Notes under the pieces: generated by a model
What the model saw: the letters and a program-made list of their open reading frames with translations, nothing else
Told to the model about the DNA's origin: nothing
Database searches by the model: none
Assembly: GCF_030150285.1 (NCBI RefSeq)
Contig: NZ_JASLGE010000007.1
Coordinates: 1-33,533 of the forward strand
Source of the DNA: Pseudomonas sp.
Lineage (GTDB): Bacteria > Pseudomonadota > Gammaproteobacteria > Pseudomonadales > Pseudomonadaceae
Direction of reading: 5' to 3'
DNA length: 33,533 nucleotides
Program-made: the position numbers and the translations under genes
In this document: piece after piece, positions 32,950 through 33,533 of the stretch
How the letters are laid out: each line of letters starts with the position of its first letter
Position numbering within the stretch: position 1 is the first letter of the stretch

Positions 32950-33431
32950 TGCGGCAGCCGCAAATCATTGATCGCAGCCGCGATCAGCATTTCATGCGTG
33001 AAGCCCTGGCGCTGGCCGCTGAAGGGGCGATGTTGGGCGAGGTGCCGGTGGGCGCGGTGCTGGTGCACGACGGCGTGATCATCGGCCGCGGCTTCAACTG
33101 CCCGATCAGCGGCAGCGACCCCAGCGCCCACGCCGAAATGGTCGCCATCCGCGCCGCCGCCCAGGCCGTGAGCAACTACCGGCTGCCGGGCAGTACGCTG
33201 TACGTCACGCTGGAGCCGTGCAGCATGTGCGCGGGCTTGATCGTGCATTCGCGTGTCGCTCGGGTGGTGTATGGCGCGACCGAGCCGAAAGCGGGGGTGG
33301 TGCAGAGTCAGGGGCAGTTTTTCACCCAGCCGTTTCTCAACCATCGGGTGTTGTTTGAGGGCGGCGTGTTGGGCGAGGAGTGCGGGACGATGCTGAGTGA
33401 GTTTTTCAGGATGAGAAGGGCGAAGGGCTGA
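32949..33431 (+). CDS. tadA: tRNA adenosine(34) deaminase
   Basis: Converts adenosine 34 of tRNA-Arg(ACG) to inosine, an essential decoding step. The 160-residue protein starts at the ATG at 32949, sharing one base with the oxidase stop. The zinc site is HAEMVAIRAA (the catalytic His/Glu) and EPCSMCAG, the exact TadA pattern. The core length of about 150 residues and the ARVVYGATEPKAG segment fit TadA. The ORF can be extended upstream inside the oxidase gene, but the overlapping start is the more likely. Confidence 0.95.
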   Translation: MRQPQIIDRSRDQHFMREALALAAEGAMLGEVPVGAVLVHDGVIIGRGFNCPISGSDPSAHAEMVAIRAAAQAVSNYRLPGSTLYVTLEPCSMCAGLIVHSRVARVVYGATEPKAGVVQSQGQFFTQPFLNHRVLFEGGVLGEECGTMLSEFFRMRRAKG

Positions 33432-33480
33432 TTACACGAGGATGGGGGTCCATACTCACTTTTTGCGGTGTTGTCGGGAG

Positions 33481-33516
33481 TTCTGCCTAACGGCAGAAGC
33501 GTTTCGACTTCGTCGA
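33481..33516. terminator. Two hairpins after tadA, possibly the edge of a Pseudomonas repeat
   Basis: TTCTGCC/GGCAGAA (33481-33487 and 33492-33498) is a perfect 7-bp stem with a four-base loop, followed by TCGAC/GTCGA (33504-33508 and 33512-33516). There is no clear T-run. The following TTACTTTGTTTCGGCA at the window end resembles a short repeat often seen between Pseudomonas genes, but the window stops too soon to judge. Confidence 0.4.
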
Positions 33517-33533
33517 GTTACTTTGTTTCGGCA

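Noticed and set aside
1..33533. CRISPR array, tRNA, rRNA, transposase or integrase.
   Set aside because: No regularly spaced repeats, no RNA gene patterns and no DDE or tyrosine recombinase motifs were seen in any of the real reading frames.

Overview
The window reads as a stretch of a Pseudomonas chromosome, most likely of the P. fluorescens group. It is GC-rich and begins inside guaA. It ends with a multicopper oxidase gene overlapping tadA. It carries REP-type palindromes and a trehalose phosphotransferase operon of Pseudomonas type. From memory, guaA, the oxidase and tadA lie next to each other in P. aeruginosa PAO1, so the roughly 30 kb between guaA and the oxidase here looks like an accessory or variable block. 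I found no integrase, transposase, tRNA or rRNA gene.

Layout. (1) 1-3011: the 3' part of guaA, a short AT-richer interval with an 11-bp inverted repeat, and three small lipoprotein genes on the minus strand. (2) 3179-9213: a LysR regulator divergent from an operon for a DUF1989 protein, a complete polar amino acid-type ABC importer (binding protein, two permeases, ATPase) and an amidase; together these suggest uptake and hydrolysis of an amide or ureide nitrogen compound. (3) 9434-12680: an unusual minus-strand pair, a 553-residue protein with an HNH-like motif and a hydrophobic C-terminal region, followed 3 nt later by a long coiled-coil protein with a C-terminal membrane anchor. A second copy of one of the small lipoproteins lies upstream of it. 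(4) 13026-20777: a minus-strand catabolic cluster with a shikimate dehydrogenase-like enzyme, an IclR regulator, an aromatic acid:H+ symporter-type MFS transporter, a TIM-barrel isomerase/dehydratase-like protein and two KstD/fumarate reductase-like flavoproteins. Three TGGAA-N5-TTCCA-type palindromes stand before its three transcription units and probably bind the IclR protein. The gene set suggests uptake and aromatisation of a hydroaromatic acid, but the substrate is unknown.

(5) 21089-23043: a cytosine-5 DNA methyltransferase with an N-terminal ribbon-helix-helix-like segment, tail to tail with a GIY-YIG nuclease, a probable type II restriction-modification system. (6) 23145-31433: a self-contained trehalose PTS: treR, tandem TreR operators, treP (EIIBC), treC, a LamB-like porin, an EIIA-HPr-EI fusion, and a small EIIB-like protein in which the phosphorylatable cysteine is replaced by alanine. 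Trehalose would cross the outer membrane through the porin, be phosphorylated by the dedicated relay and TreP, and be split by TreC to glucose and glucose 6-phosphate. (7) 31573-33533: a Tat-exported multicopper oxidase overlapping tadA, followed by palindromes at the window edge.

All protein calls are made by eye from motifs and family memory. No database search was run.
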